From positions 1-49,608 of the IMG/VR virus record IMGVR_UViG_3300033981_000316: 49,608 bases of DNA. One strand, given 5' to 3'. Within the stretch, counting starts at the first letter, position 1. Each line of letters opens with the position of its first letter. Of the stretch, positions 47,597 through 49,608 are shown in pieces. Under the pieces are notes generated by a model, which saw nothing but the letters and a program-made list of their open reading frames with translations, ran no database searches and was not told where the DNA came from. The DNA is from a virus. The position numbers and the translations under genes were made by a program.

Positions 47597-47981
47597 TGGC
47601 TGTCAAAAAGAGACAGTAATATGGAAGAACCATGGGGGATTTAAATACTGTAAATATTGTTGGAGTTGCCAAAAAGCCATTGATAGTAACAGTGTACAGA
47701 AACCAACTGACTATAAAATTCCCCAGGTTTCTTCTAAACGGAAGAAAAAAGACCAAGAGTATTTAAAGCTAAGAAACAGGTTTCTTACTGATTTCAGTCT
47801 ATGTCAGATTGCAGTAAAAGGTTGTAGTGTTAATGCTACAGATGTACACCACACATATGCTGGTGCTAACAGAGATGCCTTTTATTTGGTACAGTCTACA
47901 TGGCTTGCAGTTTGTAGAAACTGTCATGATTGGATTCATGCTCATCCAAAAGAATCAAGAGCATTTGGTTACTTAAAATAA
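47577..47981 (+). CDS. HNH-type endonuclease-like protein with zinc knuckles (134 aa)
   Basis: N-terminal zinc ribbon VCDGCQKE...YCKYCWSCQ (C6/C9 and C25/C28/C31). Then a typical HNH pattern: LCQIAVKGCSVNATDVHHTY at about 81-100, with H-H as the first HNH histidines, and AVCRNCHDWIHAHP at about 112-125, giving the CxxCH zinc site. The order C..C, HH, C..CH..H is that of HNH/NinG-like proteins. It may cut or process DNA in phage recombination or be a structural zinc protein; the lone gene does not look like an intron or homing insertion. Confidence 0.78.
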   Translation: MKLKVCDGCQKETVIWKNHGGFKYCKYCWSCQKAIDSNSVQKPTDYKIPQVSSKRKKKDQEYLKLRNRFLTDFSLCQIAVKGCSVNATDVHHTYAGANRDAFYLVQSTWLAVCRNCHDWIHAHPKESRAFGYLK

Positions 47982-47991
47982 TTTAAAATTT

Positions 47992-48735
47992 ATGATTATG
48001 AATATGATTGGAAAAGAACTAAAAGTAAACACAACTACAGATTATTCAAAGTTTGCTGTACTACCTATGAACAGAGGTATTGATAGCAAGCATGTACAAA
48101 AGATGATTGCTAGTATCCGTAAAATGGGAGTACTAAGATGTGTTATCACAACAACCACTAATATAATAGAGGGTGAAAATAAAAGATACATTATTGATGG
48201 TCAGCATCTTGCTACTGCATTAGAAAGAGAAGAAATGCCCATTCCTTATATTGAGATTAATGTAGAATCAGAACAAGATTTAGTTGAAAAAATGGCTTAT
48301 CTTAATAACTCATCTAAGTCTTGGGATTTAATGAATTACATTAATGCATGGAAAATGATTCAGCCAGACTACATGAAGTTATTCAAGTGGAAGAACATGT
48401 ATGACATAGAAATAACTATGTTAGCTGCAATTGGTATTAATAATGCTGGTTTTAAGAGCAGTTCACAAAGCATAAAGACAGGTGATTTTAGAATTACTAA
48501 TCCAAATGCAGAAGATATGTGTAAAGCATTTAATGATATCTTCTTAAAGATTGGTATGTCTGAGCGGTCAGTAAAGTTTCAGTTTCTCACAGCATTCTTA
48601 CAAGCTTATGGTAATTATAACCATGAGAAGGTAATTGCTAATCTTGATAAACATCTTAAAACTGTAAAGCTTATGATGAATGGAGATGAAACTGCTACTT
48701 ATATCAGACGTAAAATATTTAATTTACCAAAATAA
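47992..48735 (+). CDS. ParB/Srx-fold protein (247 aa)
   Basis: FAVLPMNRGIDSKHVQKMIA, IRKMGVLRCVI and KRYIIDGQHLATALEREEMP, PIPYIEI form the ParB N-terminal fold with DGQH for the usual G-x-R/Q-H nucleotide site. Members include CTP-binding segregation proteins and small nucleases. No HTH of the ParB type is obvious; the C-terminal half is a helical domain of unknown kind (SERSVKFQFLTAFLQAYGNY). No ParA is visible nearby. I suggest a DNA-modifying, nicking or regulatory role. Two further ATGs (47998, 48004) could serve as starts; the stop overlaps the helicase ATG. Confidence 0.78.
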   Translation: MIMNMIGKELKVNTTTDYSKFAVLPMNRGIDSKHVQKMIASIRKMGVLRCVITTTTNIIEGENKRYIIDGQHLATALEREEMPIPYIEINVESEQDLVEKMAYLNNSSKSWDLMNYINAWKMIQPDYMKLFKWKNMYDIEITMLAAIGINNAGFKSSSQSIKTGDFRITNPNAEDMCKAFNDIFLKIGMSERSVKFQFLTAFLQAYGNYNHEKVIANLDKHLKTVKLMMNGDETATYIRRKIFNLPK

Positions 48736-49608
48736 TGGAAAGACAGGAAATACAAGATGAAGCTCTAAAAGCAACTGAGGGAAAGCAAAGGTGCACCATA
48801 GTACTTGGTACGGGTGTAGGCAAAACTCTTGTTGGTCTAAAGCACATGGCAAAATATTACTCTCCATTGCAAAGTATTCTGATTGTTGCTCCTAAACTTT
48901 CTATCATAAGCTCATGGAGATATGAAGCTGAGAAATTTGGATTAAGTAAAGTGCTTGAGGGTGCTACTTTTTCTACTTATCTGAGCTTAAATAAACATAA
49001 TCCTAATGATTATGATGCAGTTTATTTTGATGAAGTCCACAGTTTATTAGATAGTCACAGATCTTTTCTTAATAGTTATGCGGGTAGAGTACTGGGTTTA
49101 ACCGGTACTCCACCCAAGCATAAGAACTCTGAGAAAGGTAGATTAGTATCAGAATATTGTCCAGTTGTCTACACTTTTAAGGCAGATGATGCAATAGAAA
49201 ATGGTATTATTAATGACTATCAAATAATTGTGCATGAAATTAATCTTGACACTGCCAAGAACTATAAAGTATCAACACAGAAAGGAAGTTTTATGACATC
49301 TGAGTTGCAAAATTATGGTTACTGGGGTACAAGGATTGATACAGGATCAGGGCAACCTCATATACTTAGAGTAATGAGAATGAAAGCTATGATGGAGTAT
49401 CCAAGCAAAGAAAGATATGCAAAAGCTCTGTTATCTAGTATAACAAGCAAGTGCATTGTATTTGCTAATACTCAAGAACAAGCTGATAGAATGTGTACAC
49501 ATAGCTATCATAGTAACAATCAAGATTCTGAAGAGAATCTACTTGATTTTAAAAATGGTAAGATAAATAAACTTTCATGTGTATTGCAATTAAATGAAGG
49601 TGTAAACA
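48735..49608 (+). CDS. SF2 DNA helicase (partial, 3' end cut by window edge)
   Basis: I translated 291 residues from the ATG at 48735. Walker A is GTGVGKT at 25-31, motif Ia lies in ILIVAPKLSIISSW, Walker B is DEVH at 99-102, motif III-like LTGTPP is near 122, and the second RecA-like domain starts with KCIVFANTQEQADRM. Overall it resembles the UvsW/SNF2-like SF2 helicases of crAss-like phages. It should unwind or remodel DNA in replication and recombination. The ATG overlaps the ParB-fold stop (TAATG). The rest of the second domain lies outside. Confidence 0.9.
   Translation, partial: MERQEIQDEALKATEGKQRCTIVLGTGVGKTLVGLKHMAKYYSPLQSILIVAPKLSIISSWRYEAEKFGLSKVLEGATFSTYLSLNKHNPNDYDAVYFDEVHSLLDSHRSFLNSYAGRVLGLTGTPPKHKNSEKGRLVSEYCPVVYTFKADDAIENGIINDYQIIVHEINLDTAKNYKVSTQKGSFMTSELQNYGYWGTRIDTGSGQPHILRVMRMKAMMEYPSKERYAKALLSSITSKCIVFANTQEQADRMCTHSYHSNNQDSEENLLDFKNGKINKLSCVLQLNEGVN

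Noticed and set aside
47577-47981. Homing endonuclease within an intron
   Set aside because: Neighbouring genes are intact and overlap the HNH gene, so it is an ordinary member of the early operon.
1-49608. CRISPR array, transposon or prophage integrase
   Set aside because: No regularly spaced repeats, terminal inverted repeats, transposase or integrase are visible; the direct repeats seen are promoter-like motifs and fibre repeats.

Overview
The window is a piece of a crAss-like phage genome (order Crassvirales, podovirus-type virion, Bacteroidetes host). The evidence is gene content and order: a crAss-type large terminase, portal, acidic scaffold-like protein and major capsid protein, followed by ring/adaptor proteins and a giant muzzle-type tail protein. 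The DNA is AT-rich, genes are tightly packed, stop/start overlaps are common, and Shine-Dalgarno sequences are generally absent, as expected for a phage of Bacteroidetes. Both ends cut through genes, so this is part of a larger genome. No DNA polymerase or RNA polymerase gene is visible here.

Layout. Bases 1 to about 42,130 are one leftward late block. Read from right to left it holds: a small lipoprotein, a His/Cys-motif protein resembling L,D-transpeptidases, a small HExxH metallopeptidase-like protein, a GroES-like co-chaperonin and a DUF3310 protein (38.9-42.1 kb); tail-fibre and adhesin genes (33.4-38.9 kb) whose products share short N-terminal tags; a lysis cassette of u-spanin, holin and amidase (31.6-33.4 kb); the packaging and head module of zinc ribbon, HU-like protein, PD-(D/E)XK nuclease, TerL, portal, scaffold and MCP (19.8-31.5 kb); a run of about nine very basic small proteins (17.0-19.8 kb); an adaptor protein and a ferritin (15.6-17.0 kb); an abundant-type structural protein and Cys-rich appendage proteins (8.5-15.6 kb); then ring proteins, the 1817-residue muzzle protein and a zincin-containing virion protein that runs off the left edge.

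Bases about 42,130-42,440 are a divergent control region with a GC-rich, C-run island in otherwise AT-rich DNA. From 42.4 kb to the end, genes run rightward and look early. The first 1.7 kb is an array of units, each made of a repeated TACTTCTT-type motif, a small gene or a structured RNA, and a hairpin terminator. After it come small membrane and secreted proteins, a tRNA-Arg(UCU), small conserved proteins, an HNH-type protein, a ParB/Srx-fold protein and an SF2 helicase cut by the right edge.

The leftward genes build, load and release the virion: chaperonin cofactor and scaffold for head assembly, basic proteins probably as internal cargo, ring and muzzle proteins for the tail, fibres for host binding, and amidase/holin/spanin for lysis. 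The rightward genes probably act early on the host and start DNA metabolism. The two observations I rank highest are the ferritin with a complete ferroxidase-site pattern inside the structural block, and the array of motif-gene-terminator cassettes with two candidate structured RNAs at 42.3-44.1 kb.
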